From NCBI GenBank assembly GCA_051530055.1, contig CM121342.1, positions 11,036,001-11,100,000 on the forward strand: a stretch of 64,000 nucleotides of DNA. The letters run 5' to 3'. Shown piece by piece: positions 10,131 to 22,309 of the stretch; position 1 is the stretch's first letter; each line of letters begins with the position of its first letter. The notes beneath the pieces were generated by a model. The model made no database searches, was not told the origin of the DNA, and was given only the letters and a program-made list of their open reading frames with translations. Source of the stretch: Neoechinorhynchus agilis (taxonomy: Eukaryota; Acanthocephala). The translations under genes and the position numbers were made by a program.

Positions 10131-13100
10131 CGTACATTGTACTGAACATCAATCATAGTGAGGCAATTTTAAAGGTCATTAAATCGTGTTTTAATATTAA
10201 AATGGAAAATCTTTGGAAGCATATCATCAGACTTCTTGAAAGAGAACATGACACGAGTTTTAAATTAATGCTAATAATGGCCAAGAATGAAAATAAGGCA
10301 TTTGGATAATATCAAGCAATTTAATCAAAGGGTTACGAACAGTATAAGGTCCATTGATTTTGTTCAAGTTGACAACAATCAAAGATAAATCATAGCGATC
10401 GATTACTATTATCAATTAAGCCTGCTGTACTTTAAAGCGTGGGTCATGATTGATCCATTTAAGTTGGGGTTGTAACAAAGCAACGTGACTTATAATAAAA
10501 GCAAATATAGTACTTTCCAAGATCTAAAAATCGCGATTTTTGGAAAAGCACAGAAATGATTTATGCGCAAAAGGATCAATGAACATAATTTTTCCGTGAG
10601 AGCAGCTGTCGGCTCAAACGTCCTGCAAAGACTTTAGTCATTATAGTACGACAAAAATGGGTTCGTGGTGATTTATGACATGAGCATTTAGAGTGGCTTT
10701 TCAACCAATCGTGCATCCTTTGAACTAATAAATGTCTAGATCGCAATACACTTCAATTCTGATAATCGGTAAAGATGAAGGATATCACTTTTCTTTGACT
10801 TCATCCAGGAACCATGTTAAAATCTAAGGAATAGAGTTCCAATAATCCAGGTTCCGTAAATACGCCTAATGGAACTAATCATTATCTTCAAGATTATTAC
10901 TTGAAGAATGTTTTCAGGCATTTTGAAAATTCATTGAATTCTTAAAAATGATAGAATAGTGAATAAATAAATGCTCATAATAGATTTTTAGACTGCTGAT
11001 CGCCCTTTATTTTGATAACATGGCCATACTGAAAAATGCGATCTTTATTAAATTTAGATGCTTACATTTTTACCTGGCTTTCATATCAGTTTGAGATGCA
11101 ATTATTGATCTCTTACTTCTAAAATTCATCAACTTTTCACGAATTTCCTTTCGAGTAGAGGATTTGATCTTGGTCTTTGGCTGCCTCGTATTCGAAGATG
11201 TATCAACGTGTTCCTGAATGAGAGATCAATCCAATTATATTGAATGGTCGGATAAAAGATATTTTATAGGTACGAAATATTCCACGAGGAAGCCTTTCAC
11301 TGGATACACCCAAACTACTTTAGCGTTTCCAACTACGGGAAGAGGGATTAGATTTCTGACACCCTATGATTTCTGACCGAACCCCAACGATATTCTGATA
11401 CAAAATTTTGGAATAAATCAGCTCCCATACCGCTTTTCTATCATATCAAACGGGGCTGTCAAAACAGCACAATGTAAATTGGATCCATATGTGAGTTAAC
11501 ACTCAAATAGCAATATATGACACTAATCCATTTTCATTGATCATTCATCACCAAGCAAAAACTCGTGGATTAAAATGTTAGTTACGTGCATAAGTATATT
11601 TTACAGTTTTAAATTTAAGTATCTGTTCGACGCAGCTGAATGCATTTTTCTAACAAGCAACAATTAAATTAGCATTTTCATTAAAGAAATTAGCTATTTC
11701 ACGATTGATCGTTTCTGTTTGAGGCTGTTCATCGAAGCGTTTGGGAAGGCCAATATATTCGGGACGCTATCGGTTCCCCAAGATGTGACATAGATCTTTT
11801 CGAGAAAGTTCCTTGCACTTTATTTAGGCGTCTTTAAGTTATAAGTTTCATTGAAGTGACCCTCCTGTGTTTTTGCGTTCAATCACGAGGACTTTTTTAT
11901 AGGTTAGATGAATAAGTACTAAAGTGTTATTTCTCTTTAGTTATCCGTTGTGAAATAAGCACGGAAACTTAAGTATTGGAATGTCTGATAGCAGTTTTAT
12001 TTCTAACAGTTGGAGAAAAAACATTATCCTTAACTTTTCATCTCTTATCGCGATGGCTGAATGCAACTATTTGGTTGGATGAAGCAATAATGAAGCACTT
12101 AGCCGATATTTCATCATTCGCAATGAGTATTATTGTGCAATTTTTAACGCTTGCAGCTTTTCGTTTCAGCTCGATTTATATTGTGGATATGGGTTTTAAG
12201 GCATTCAATGAATTTAAGCACCAATCGAACCAATACACCGCAATGTTCTGATTGCAGGGAGGCCATTTTTAATAGACTAATTTTATGATCAGAAATCAAG
12301 AATATTTTTAAAATATAAGAACCGGGAATTCCCGAGCTATTTGAGGTAATCATTTTGTTTCTACACCTTACTGCTTACATTGGACTGTTTAAATAATCAG
12401 TAAATAATTTACAATAACAAAGAAAGCACGGCCCAGAAACTACCGATCCTCATATACGATATCCTCACATTTCCATGAAGCACGATTAGTGTGCAAGTAG
12501 AAATTTGCTTTCCATTTTTCAACCCGAAAATCTCTAGATCGTGATTTTGCTGACCGATTTTATTCTTATTGATTTTTCTAAAAAAACATAGGACAAGCAA
12601 CTTCTGTTCTTCACATTAGGTCGAAAAAAGGGGCATGTACCACATAAATTTTTGCAATTTAAAGTTAGTTCGAATATTGCAGATACTCACCATTAAAAAT
12701 GATTCAGTCTAGTAAAACTTTGAGACAATCTTAAACACATTGCACTGTTCCCTAACAAACGAATGAGCGTCAAAAATTAAGTCCTCTTTTAAGAAGTATT
12801 CTTTAGTTTATAGTATCGTAATGTTACAACGACCATGTCAAGCATGAAAAGTTCAACGAGGAAATAGAGAAACTGTTTTCATATGGTCATCGGAAAAATT
12901 CATTAATGTAGGAATTGTCGGAGACCCCAGATGGAATCAAATGTAGTCCACTGAAAATTTCATGATATTATATTCTTGAAATGGACTTCAACTTTGTGAT
13001 ATTCTTAACACGTAAGTTCTAACCTGGAGTCTTTGTTTGTATCGACGATAAACTCGCACACACTTTCAATCGATCGCATGGGGCGAAAAATGTTTCAGTG

Positions 13101-14679
13101 GCCATAAAATAGGTTCTACGGCGCTGATTTTGGAACTACTGCGTCCGAGATCTTTCCCACACGAAGCCTGCAGTAGTCACAGAAACAGAACTCAACCGCA
13201 TAATGAAACAACTACTGTAGCTCTTCTAGTTTTAGATTTATGATAACTAAGTGCCCTTAAGATTCCTCTGCAAATAGTACTGCTTTTTATTTTTGCAGCA
13301 TTTGCTGATCTATGGACTTTCTAGGAAGATCTAGCATGTCTTTTGCTACATTCACTACTTGAATTTTGAAGGATTCTCAAAAGATTTAAAAGCACTTGAA
13401 TTCCATAATCAACTATTATTTTGTCGAAATTCCGTATATGTAAGCAACTAGAATTCAAAAGCAAAAGAAAAGTGTCGTGCTTAGCACAAAGGCGCTCTAC
13501 TACGTTTAATAGTTTATCAAGTCACCAATTTCTTTGCCAACGAGGAGGAATAAACGAAACTTAAGGGCTCGGAAATCAGTGGTTTTACATTTTGCTGCTG
13601 GATTGTTTTAGCACGATTGTTCAATTTTTAATCTATGTATTGGCAACTGAGCCTCAGATGTTTTTTACTTCAGTAATTGGGGCGGGAGTAGAGCTTAAAC
13701 ATTCTTAGTATATCATTTGTTTCACGAGTAAAAGCCTTCAGGTATACTTCATGAGCACGGAATAAAATCTGAGATAGCCATATTAATTGGTCCGTTTTTA
13801 ATCCACAAATTTTGGCGATTTGTTTTAAGTATCATTTAAGGCTTAGCCAATGACTGTTAGCAATTTTGTATGGTGATATTTTTATTCTTGTAAATGGATA
13901 TATCAAAATAATTCTTCAGAAAGATGATTGAATCGCCGTAGACATCTTTAAACACAATTGGAGAAATCTATTAATCATGTTTAAGATACTTAACCTTTTC
14001 AATGCCTTCGTCCTCTTGTAAAATGCATTTGTCGCTTCGATTTAGAACGTGTCGTAAAGACCTACTTACATTCTGCTTAAAACATCCCTTTGTTTTTAGC
14101 ACAATTAATTTTATATTTTACTAAGCATCTTTATCTTTTCAAAATTTCTATCAGTTTATGGATAGTAACCAAGTCGTACACAGCAATTCATAAGGTTTTA
14201 TTTTTGTATCATTTTGACTTCTAAAAAGCTCCATTTTTTTCGTTGATAACTAAACAAGACCAGTGAAGTGTTTGAAATTGAGATTACTTAATCATGGAAT
14301 CCTCATTATTTGCTAGTTTTGAGGTGAATTTTATCCCAGCAAAGACATTATATCAAATTAAGAAAAAAGCAAACTTCAACTGGTGCATTTTTGTTTTAAA
14401 TTATTGACTTCTCACCATATTTTTCACGGTTGCTTTTTGATTACACTGGTTGATTATTTTTGCTTAAGCAGTTATTTACTTTGGGAAAGGAGCTACGTTG
14501 ATTTTGGAGCACATTATATCTAGGATTGCTATTTTGAATCGATTTGTTTTAATGCTACTCAGTTCTTGTAATTCATAAAACTGATCAATACTGTTGAAGG
14601 TTTGCAGAAAACATTTCTCTGTTTAATTAGTACAAGCAACAATAAATTAAGTTGTACCCGGTCGCAATGCCCTTTCTAG
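10131..14679. other. long intergenic stretch, no gene recognised
   Basis: About 4.5 kb of AT-rich DNA with many stops on both strands. The longest frame (11976-12251, +, 91 codons) is rich in hydrophobic residues but matches no family I know and lacks an obvious splice context. A distal promoter of the SLC4 gene may lie at its right end. Confidence 0.45.
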
Positions 14680-17600
14680 ATGAATTGCCCTGGAACCCGC
14701 TTTTACGTTGGCTCAAGCGAAAGTCTGAACGATCACGATGAAGATTTGGATGCGATGCAAAGTCATATAGATTTTCCCGAAAGGCAGGAACGTGATACAA
14801 ATCTGTGGACCCTTACTGAAAATAGAGAAGGTCGGTTTTTATTAGGCTATGCTTTGACTTGAACCTATATTTTTGCTGAAAAATATCATTTCGCAGTTCA
14901 GAAATGAGTCCTTTCCGTGGAAATTTGAACATACATTTCCCTTTTTTGCTCTTTAGATTCTAAAACAATTCCTAATGCTAGCACGTCGAACCAACAACGT
15001 GGATCAATAAATCTAAGCACAACTGAGGATTCATCACCGCTTTTTATTGAATTAATTGAGCTCGAAGAATATGGTCCAGATGAGTATGAATGGACGGAAA
15101 GAGCAAGATGGATACGATATGAAGAGGACTGTGATAACAAATTTAATTCGTGGGATTCTCCGCACATTTCTGTCGATTCTCATGAAAACATGATGATGCT
15201 CAAGCATAGACTTATATCAGGTTTGTACATTTCAACTTTCTACTTACCGATACAATCAACCATGTCAAAAAAGGGGTGATAATCCTGGATATGCACGCGG
15301 ATAACATGCGAGACGTGTTCAACCAATTGGCTACAAGCTTTATTGAAATCGGTCTTTTGGCAAAGGAAAATAAGCAGAATTTTGTAGATTGTCTTCTACT
15401 TCCGCATCGACATCAACGTCCTTTGATTCAACCACGAAAATCAGTTGTCAACATGCCCGGGTTTAAGAACCTTTTAAAACGGTCGAGTAATGTTATGCCG
15501 GACGTAAAGCAGGTCGCGGCGCCATCAACTCCGTCTTCACTTGCATGTGTCCGAAATGCGAATTCCTTTTTAACCGTCCCAAAATTGAGGCAAATGACAG
15601 GAACACCTAGTGCTGCTGAACTTAGCATTGGCAATCAAATTCCTATGGAACGAATTCCGTACCGATCGTCCTCGATATTTACGGATATGCAACTTAGAGC
15701 ATCGATTGTTGGGAATTTCGATCGAAAAGGTGAAGAAGAGATGGTAAAAAGACTTTCCTCGTCGACCGAAGCTCTCATTGTTCTCACCGGTCGGCCTAGT
15801 TTTGTAGCGAGGCCTCTGACGGCGTTCATAAGATTACAATCTGTAAAAGTTCAAGGTACTGTTTTTTCTGATACTTGAATTTTGTTTTAAATATAACTCA
15901 ATCACAGAGCAGGTTATCGAATTGCCTATTCCTCTGAGATTCATGTTTATCCATTTTGATTCAAATGAGGAGAAATTTCGGTACCATACAATCGGTAGAT
16001 CAATGTGCGTCTTAATGAATAATCAGGTTCGTATCTTAGTGTATTGTTTAATTTTAAACAATGGAAATTTGCTAGCATTTCCTGGTTTTCTTAAATCATT
16101 GTGCTCGAAAAAGTAGAGGCTCTTACACTCTTGCCACAGGCACTCTAGAATAAGGCTATCCAATATACCGATAAAATATAAATTTACTAAAAGATGCCTA
16201 ATGATCAAATTTCGAGAACCTTTGTAATTTCTGGGTTAAAACTTTTCGTTTATTTTCATAAGCGATGAATAGGAATACAAAACAATGGCAACAAAGACAC
16301 GTTTGAGGAGTGCCATTATTGACGGGATACAGAAGTTCATTTCGTCATGTATTCTTGTTCCTTCTAACATAAAACTCGATGTAAAGGATGAGAATAAGGT
16401 TCACCGACTCGCTGATGATCTTATACAGTATATGAACGTAATTAAAAATCGTCAAACGATCAGGCCAGTTCTTTATAACGAAGGTGATTTGCTTTCGTAT
16501 ATTTTTACTTTCAACGGTACTTTAAATAGACGAATATGTTCTGCCTGATGATTTGAAAGTTGATAAACCTTTCAGACCATTCGAAAGACGTAAATCATTA
16601 TTCTATGGTGTCAGTATGGAAGTTCAATTGCTCGGAAAATACTATTGGAAAAGTATCAACAGTGCTTTCAATTGGACCTGTCTGCTTTGTGTCTTTACAA
16701 TGTTCATCACATGTCTCGTTCCAACGATAACGTTTGGTGCCATTTTAGGTAAGTAGAACTAAATAGATTCAATGTAGAGATTTTCGCAAACTTATAGCCG
16801 AAGCGACTGATCAAATGCTTGACGTTAAAAAGATGCTGCTAGCCACTTCAATGAATGGAATGCTGTTCAGCGCACTATCGGGGCAACCTCTGCTCATTCT
16901 AGGCCCAACTGGTCCAATGCTCATTATTGAAGAATTCATTCTCGAGGTAAGCTCGAAAGCAGTGTTTATGGGTACCTAGCTTTATGAGACCCATTCTAAT
17001 CCTTTGCAAAATCGCTAAATTTATGTATATTGTTTTTAAAATCCTTATTGTTTGTGATTCTAGAAGGGATTAAAAGGCCAAAAATGCGCAGTCTTTCCTA
17101 AAGCGGAGCACGGACTATAAGTTTTTCCAGTTATGTTTCTGATAATTTTCGAAAAAGACCCAAATCAATTCTGTAGTTTTAGCATACACTGAATGCTGAC
17201 TTGAAAGTGACAGAAAAATCTCGTTGGCGTTCAAAGATTTTTGAGCACCAGTGGTATCTGCACTGTCGTAAGTATTTTCCAGTTATGTTTCTGATAATTT
17301 TCGAAAAAGACCCAAGTCAATTCTGTAGTTTTAGCATGCACTGAATGCTGACTTGAAAGTGACAGAAAAATCTCGTTGGCGTTCAAAGATTTTTGAGCAC
17401 TAGTGGTATCTGCACTGTCGAGCAATAGTAATCCGCATGATTTGTTTCACTGAGCAATTTCGCTGTAATATATTCAAGAATCCGTAACACTTTTCCAATA
17501 ATATTAGAAAGTTGTGCGTTTTGGAGTGATTGTGGTAATGAAATTTGACTTTTAAATTCAGACATTTTTAAGCGAGCACGATCGCGTGTTCTAACTTAGC

Positions 17601-19947
17601 GGGAACGTCCATTGAATTTGTATACGGAACAAATACGTTACTTTAATATTTAGTTGTCCATACTATGCACTCTCTATTTTCCAGCTAAAACATTATTAAT
17701 CGTCATTTCGACTCTTTTACTAACTCATTTTGATTGGAAATATATCTATGGGTAGATTATATAGTCCTTAATATCTCTACACCATATTTATTAGTTCCAA
17801 CTCCTAGTTTTTGTTTTTCTGTTTAATTCTTCAAAGGATTTAGATGTCAAACCACTTCAAAGTCAACTTTATTGCGGCGCGCTTATGGGTCAGCGTATGG
17901 GTTGAAGTTTTTACAATTATCGTGGTTGCCTTTGAGGGTCCTTTTATGATTCGATATTTCAGTCGGTTCTCTGAAGAGATTTTCGCAGTGGTAATAGCAC
18001 TGACCTACTTCTACGAGCCAATTAAATGGCTTGTGAAAACGTACAAGGCAAATCCGATTCTTTTAAACTACACCAACGTTAACAAAAGTGCTCTATGTGA
18101 ACTTGAAATGAATTCGTCTTGCAATAATGTTACCAAAAAACCCTTACCAAACATTGCGCTCCTTTCAACGTTATTAATGTTGGGAACGGCTATTGTCGCC
18201 ATTAAAATGTCCAATATCCGTTTCTCAAAACTATTCAACAAAACGGTCAGTGAAAACCCTTACGCTCTTTCTTAATCTCCTGTCTTAAGACCCGAAAATT
18301 GATTGGAATGTCATCCCTTTTTATCAGCATTACAGTTATGGTCAGCCTTGACCATTTACTAACTCCCGGTATAGTCGTGACCAAGCGGGTATATGTACCC
18401 AACGCTAGTCTCAATCATTCAATGCCTTGGAACGTCGATTGGTGGCTAGTTACCAGTGATGGAGTGAATCGATCATGGCTCTACTTTGGCACAATGCTAC
18501 CTGCCATTTTAACCTTAATCGTAATCTTTATAGAAACAGAACTAGTTGGGTTAGTGCTTAAAAGGAAACCCATAAAAATTTATTATCTGGCGAATAAAGG
18601 ATATTTATACGACAATATACAAAACGCGTAAAGAATGGCATATCGATGTTATCTGGATTTCATATAGATCTCTTTATTATCTGTAAGTGCACTGAATCTT
18701 GAATGTTTTTATTGTTTAAAGAGATTTTCCAAAACGAAAGACGAATACTGTCGATCCCATTGATTTAATAATAAAAAAATAAAAATTAAACGTAGTTTTC
18801 ACTACCATTACTCTTTTTCAGAACAATCCATTTTTAAATCAATTGCACATGCTTTTAATTGCCCATCAAAATGTACGAAGAAGCGCATTTTGACAACTGC
18901 AATAATCGAAATTCAGTTCTCACACTTTTGTCTCATTTTACGAAACATTAGAAATGTAGTCATTAAAAAAATTATCATCAATTGCAGAATCACCAATGAA
19001 AATTTTGGTTGCTATTGAGTTTAAAAATGATAATATATTTAAAAAACTGTAAAAAATTTATTATGTAACTCACTAGTCTTAAAAAAAATTCTGAAAAAAT
19101 AAGATTAAACAGGTTGCGATATGTACAATTATTGATTTCGATATTACGTGAAAATCCGTTCATCTAGAGATCGCTAGGCTTGCCAGAATCCACGCAACGA
19201 TTTTAATATTGACAAGTCTTTTTCTTTTAAACGAAATAGTTATATCTGTTATCTTAAAGAATCTTTTTTAGCAAGTCTTTTATTATTGAATTCGATCCTG
19301 ACATTACCATGGCTTTGTGTGGCTCCCGTACGAAGCCTATACCACACATCAGCACTTTCAATAACTAACAAAATATACGCTCCCGGTGAACGAGCTCCTA
19401 CGGTAGACGTTGTTGAACAAAGACTTACGAATTTCGCAATACATGCGCTAATTGGTATGTTTTCTACTGAATACCCTCTTAAAAACACATGAATTTGAAT
19501 TTAAAAGGCATCGCCATATTTGCTGCTTCGGCGATCGGCGAAATCCCAGTTTGTGTACTATTCGGAATATTCATCTACTTTGGATTCATGACTTTGAACA
19601 GCACCCAACTAGTAGACCGAGTCAAACTCATGTGTCTCTATTCAACCAAAGCATTTCCAAGAAAACCGTATTCGAGACAGGTTTTTATGTCTAAAATTGA
19701 AATATAACCAATCAAAACACCGTTTTAGGTATGCAAGTTCAAAAGGAACTTGTTCACAATCATTCAATTATCTTTTGTCGTTGCAATACTTGCACTCAAA
19801 GTAACTCGATTTGCCTTACTGTTTCCATTGGTACTTATTCTATCCGTGCCGGCTCGTTTATACTGTCTATCGAGATTCATGACCGATCAAGAATTAAAAG
19901 CTGTAGGTTTTCCAATTCGAAAAGATAATTTTGACGTTGATGCTTAG
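14680..19947 (+). CDS. SLC4: SLC4-family bicarbonate transporter (Na+/HCO3- cotransporter-like)
   Basis: Plasma-membrane bicarbonate transporter for pH and acid-base control. Twelve exons keep phase throughout: 14680-14830, 14957-15220, 15274-15855, 15908-16026, 16273-16483, 16530-16748, 16798-16946, 17844-18245, 18290-18627, 19276-19454, 19508-19680 and 19729-19947, giving about 1001 residues; NBC-type members have about 1030-1080. The cytoplasmic domain shows LFIELIELEEYG, EWTERARWIRYEE, RPLTAFIRLQ and PIPLRFMFIHF. The membrane domain shows PTITFGAILG, GQPLLILGPTGPM, RYFSRFSEEIF, ALSITNKIYAPGERAP, VVEQRLTNF, GIFIYFGFMTLNS and QLVDRVKLMC. The segment YEPIKWLVK aligns with the stilbene-interacting YDAFKKMIK region of NBCs. 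Several introns are only 44-53 nt, while intron 7 (897 nt) holds a tandem duplication and intron 9 is 648 nt. Which ion is exchanged cannot be settled; the sequence leans to the Na+-coupled branch. Confidence 0.93.
17125..17420. repeat. two-copy tandem repeat (~148-bp unit) in SLC4 intron 7
   Basis: Copies at about 17125-17271 and 17272-17420 begin TTTTCCAGTTATGTTTCTG and end with TATCTGCACTGTCG. They differ at only a few positions, so the duplication is recent. It lies in the intron between exons 7 and 8 and is not coding in the gene's direction. Confidence 0.85.
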
Positions 19948-20330
19948 TTGGACAGTGGCGACGATGGATCTCAAACTATCGACAGTGAAGACCTTTATGC
20001 TCAGGTTTACTTTCCAATTTAGTGCAAGATTCAATAACGAACACGGCAGCCAATGATTGTGATTTTTATACAACAAATTTAAAAAGATCTTCTCATGTCA
20101 GAGCGTGGAGTTCTCATAGAAATGTAACTATCGGCATCAAGGATAGCTTCAAACAAAAATTAGGTTCAAGAATAGTTGTCTGAACAAAGAAATCGAAAAA
20201 TACACTTGAGAAATCAATAATACACTACAATCTGTAACAATTCCCCGAATCATCAATCGACGTCAATGTGGCATTTATGCTTAAAATGTATAAAGAAACA
20301 AATCAAGTAACATTCTTGAGTGGCTCAGCC
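19948..20330. other. 3' flank of SLC4 gene
   Basis: AT-rich sequence with no recognisable gene before the SINE cluster. It should contain the SLC4 3'UTR; no single polyadenylation signal stands out. Confidence 0.35.
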
Positions 20331-20605
20331 GGTAGTCTTTTGATCAATGTGTATTTTTTCAACCATACACACGGCTCAATGGACACATAGTCCACTGATT
20401 CATTGGCCAGGGAAGCGCTGGTCTGCGTTCAATACCCATGACCGTAGGGTTATGAGTTTGATACCTCCCGATTCAGTTTCACTTCAACGAGGTATTTCGT
20501 CCCCTTTAATTGTGGTGTCGTCGGCGGTAACGGATTCGAACCAGTTTACCCTTAACTGGGATCAAGAACATTAGTCCACTTGATCACCTTAACGCAACTG
20601 CGGAA
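20331..20605 (-). repeat. tRNA-derived SINE, rearranged
   Basis: On the minus strand it starts with a tRNA-like head: A-box-like TGATCAAGTGGACTAATG and a perfect B box GGTTCGAATCC (near 20527-20537), followed by a body with GGGGACGAAATACC. The + strand left end reads TGGCTCAGCCGGTAGTC, the A-box-like head of a second SINE type, joined to an inverted tail (TTTTTTCAACCATACAC). It looks like a composite of two SINEs. Confidence 0.65.
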
Positions 20606-20670
20606 TGTACAAACTTCGCCTTTCATTGGCCTGAATTAGCTTTCCGATTATAGTATTCTTATGAATGGCT

Positions 20671-20765
20671 CAGCCGGTAGTCTTTTTTGATAGATATATA
20701 AGATTCCAGATCGAAATCTGTGGACTGTGTGTTCATTGAGCCGTGTATATGGTTGAAAAAAGAAT
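20671..20765 (+). repeat. short tRNA-derived SINE
   Basis: A-box-like TGGCTCAGCCGG at 20671-20682 and B-box-like GATCGAAATC about 40 nt on, followed by a tail ending TATGGTTGAAAAAAG. The tail is an inverted copy of 20357-20397, so the two SINEs form a short inverted pair. Confidence 0.6.
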
Positions 20766-20889
20766 AATCTTAAACATATCGATCAAATCAAGTGACATGA
20801 ATCAATTAACGTCATTGAAGAAACGCATTGGAATATGAGCATTTGATAGTTGAGTGATGTGGACCTTAGGTTTTCAAAAATAACCGAAG

Positions 20890-20998
20890 ACACACGGTCA
20901 CGCTTACACGTTTTTATAACGGACACGCGATGTACACTTCCATGCATAATCCTGGACAAAAACAAAACATCCATAAACGCACGTCCATGATCGCTTAT
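20890..20998 (-). repeat. dispersed copy of a GTGGACGTGCG-type minisatellite
   Basis: Its reverse complement (ACGTGCGTTTATGG...GTGTCCGTTATAAAAACGTG) resembles the degenerate repeats just downstream of DEPDC5 at 35225-35530. Confidence 0.5.
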
Positions 20999-21097
20999 GT
21001 AACAGTCATAAAATTAGATTACTAAGCGCTGCTTGGTTGTTCAGCTGCATGTTTTATCTATTGATGATTGTTTGATTGACAATCCGACTGAAAGAGA

Positions 21098-21150
21098 GAG
21101 ATTTTATTGAAACACCTAGCTTTCGCCGTCCAATGGCTTCTTCAGGGTGT
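21098..21150 (-). repeat. PLE-like terminal motif
   Basis: The minus strand reads CCCTGAAGAAGCC, a short stem around GGACGGCGAAAGC, then GTGTTTCAATAAA. The same layout (CTGAAGAAG, small stem, CGAAA, TTTCAATAAA) occurs at other places in the window and at the ends of the Penelope-like copies. Confidence 0.5.
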
Positions 21151-21353
21151 AATCTACAATGCGAGTGAAGTGGAGTTAATAAAAATGTGACTTTTCAAAA
21201 CAAAATTAGCGTGTTTTTATGTGACCCCATAAGTGGCACTCTGACACACTCAATCCCTTATACTGGAAAATATTGTACAAATAAATCTTTAATTAAAAGG
21301 AGGACTGCATTCGTCGGAAACAACAGCGATTGCCAATAAAATTGAACAGAGTT

Positions 21354-21718
21354 TGGCGGCGTCACGTAAATAAGACGAAGTTTATTATTCTGTCATACAT
21401 GAGTTACCTGTATGTTGTTCTTCACGTCATTCCCGTGAAAGAAGTTGCCGCCACATACCTCCCCTCCAGTGTCGCCGCACTAATCCGTTCCGTCCTGGAA
21501 ACGTGCCGGTCTTTCGAATTGAACATCGGTGTGATAACGGCGTGTTGCTTGCAGCTGGGCCTGGTCAGGACGCTGACCTGGCCGGTCTCGTCTGGGAGGA
21601 TCAAACTATCACCAATTTAGCGGCGTCACGTAAATAAGACGAAGTTTATTATTCTGTCATACATGAGTTACCTGTATGTTGTTCTTCACGTCATTCCCGT
21701 GAAAGTTGCCGCCACAAG
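21354..21718. mobile_element. short element with ~100-bp direct terminal repeats (TRIM-like fossil)
   Basis: Direct repeats at 21354-21457 and 21621-21717 flank a ~163-bp GC-rich centre. Each repeat begins (T)GGCGGCGTCACG and ends GTTGCCGCCA, so it starts TG and ends CA with short inverted tips, as LTRs do. There is no coding capacity. A miniature LTR-type (TRIM) fossil is the best fit. No primer-binding site or clear target duplication was seen, so a different repeat type is possible. Confidence 0.45.
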
Positions 21719-22199
21719 AGCAATCGCAAATAACCAATCAGAGGTCGATTTGTTGTTTATTTTTCAGCTTGTTTCTAATGCTTATGAGCGCATAGAAGAT
21801 TGTGAATTGTATTTTTACTCGTACTAAAGACTTGTACGTTCATTTTATTGAGCATCCGCATTTGAAATTGGTGCTTAATATGATATTTAATAAAACAATC
21901 TTTCTTGAAATTTATTTTCTAAACCTTTTTTTCAAATGTTGTCAGGATGCGCAGCATACCTATTTTTTAACCCCGAATCATAGTTTTTGTTTAGGATTAA
22001 TATTTTATTTTGGATAAGTTTCTTAGTCGCCGAAGTACAAATCTTCTTCCATTGGCTTTGCTGATTTATTTTAAAAAAGTACAAAATGATTGAGTTTAAG
22101 AATATAAAAACGCAAAACCGTTTTTACGAAGCGATTAATGAAATAAAAATTTAAGTCCAAATAATGCTTCCTGAAAAAAGCAATTAGTTTATTCATTAT

Positions 22200-22300
22200 T
22201 ACTGTTGGGTGAAACGAGATTTGTTTTGAGCGGACACCCAGACGTTTTTATTATGCAAATTTTCGGAGAGCAAAGTCTCCCTCTTCAGGCTTTTGGTCAT
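22200..22300 (-). repeat. PLE-like terminal sequence
   Basis: On the minus strand: CCTGAAGAGGGAGACTTTG with a short hairpin, then AATAAAAACGTC and GTTTCACCC. This matches the general form of the other PLE-like tails in the window and abuts the LINE that starts near 22310. Confidence 0.4.
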
Positions 22301-22309
22301 CTGAAAAAA

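Noticed and set aside
10202-10309. Short frame MENLWKHIIRLLEREHDTSF...
   Set aside because: Only 35 codons, no conserved motif and no flanking exon signals.
11976-12251. 91-codon plus-strand frame in the 10-14.6 kb gap
   Set aside because: No family resemblance, no splice partners and composition as expected for AT-rich DNA; treated as chance.
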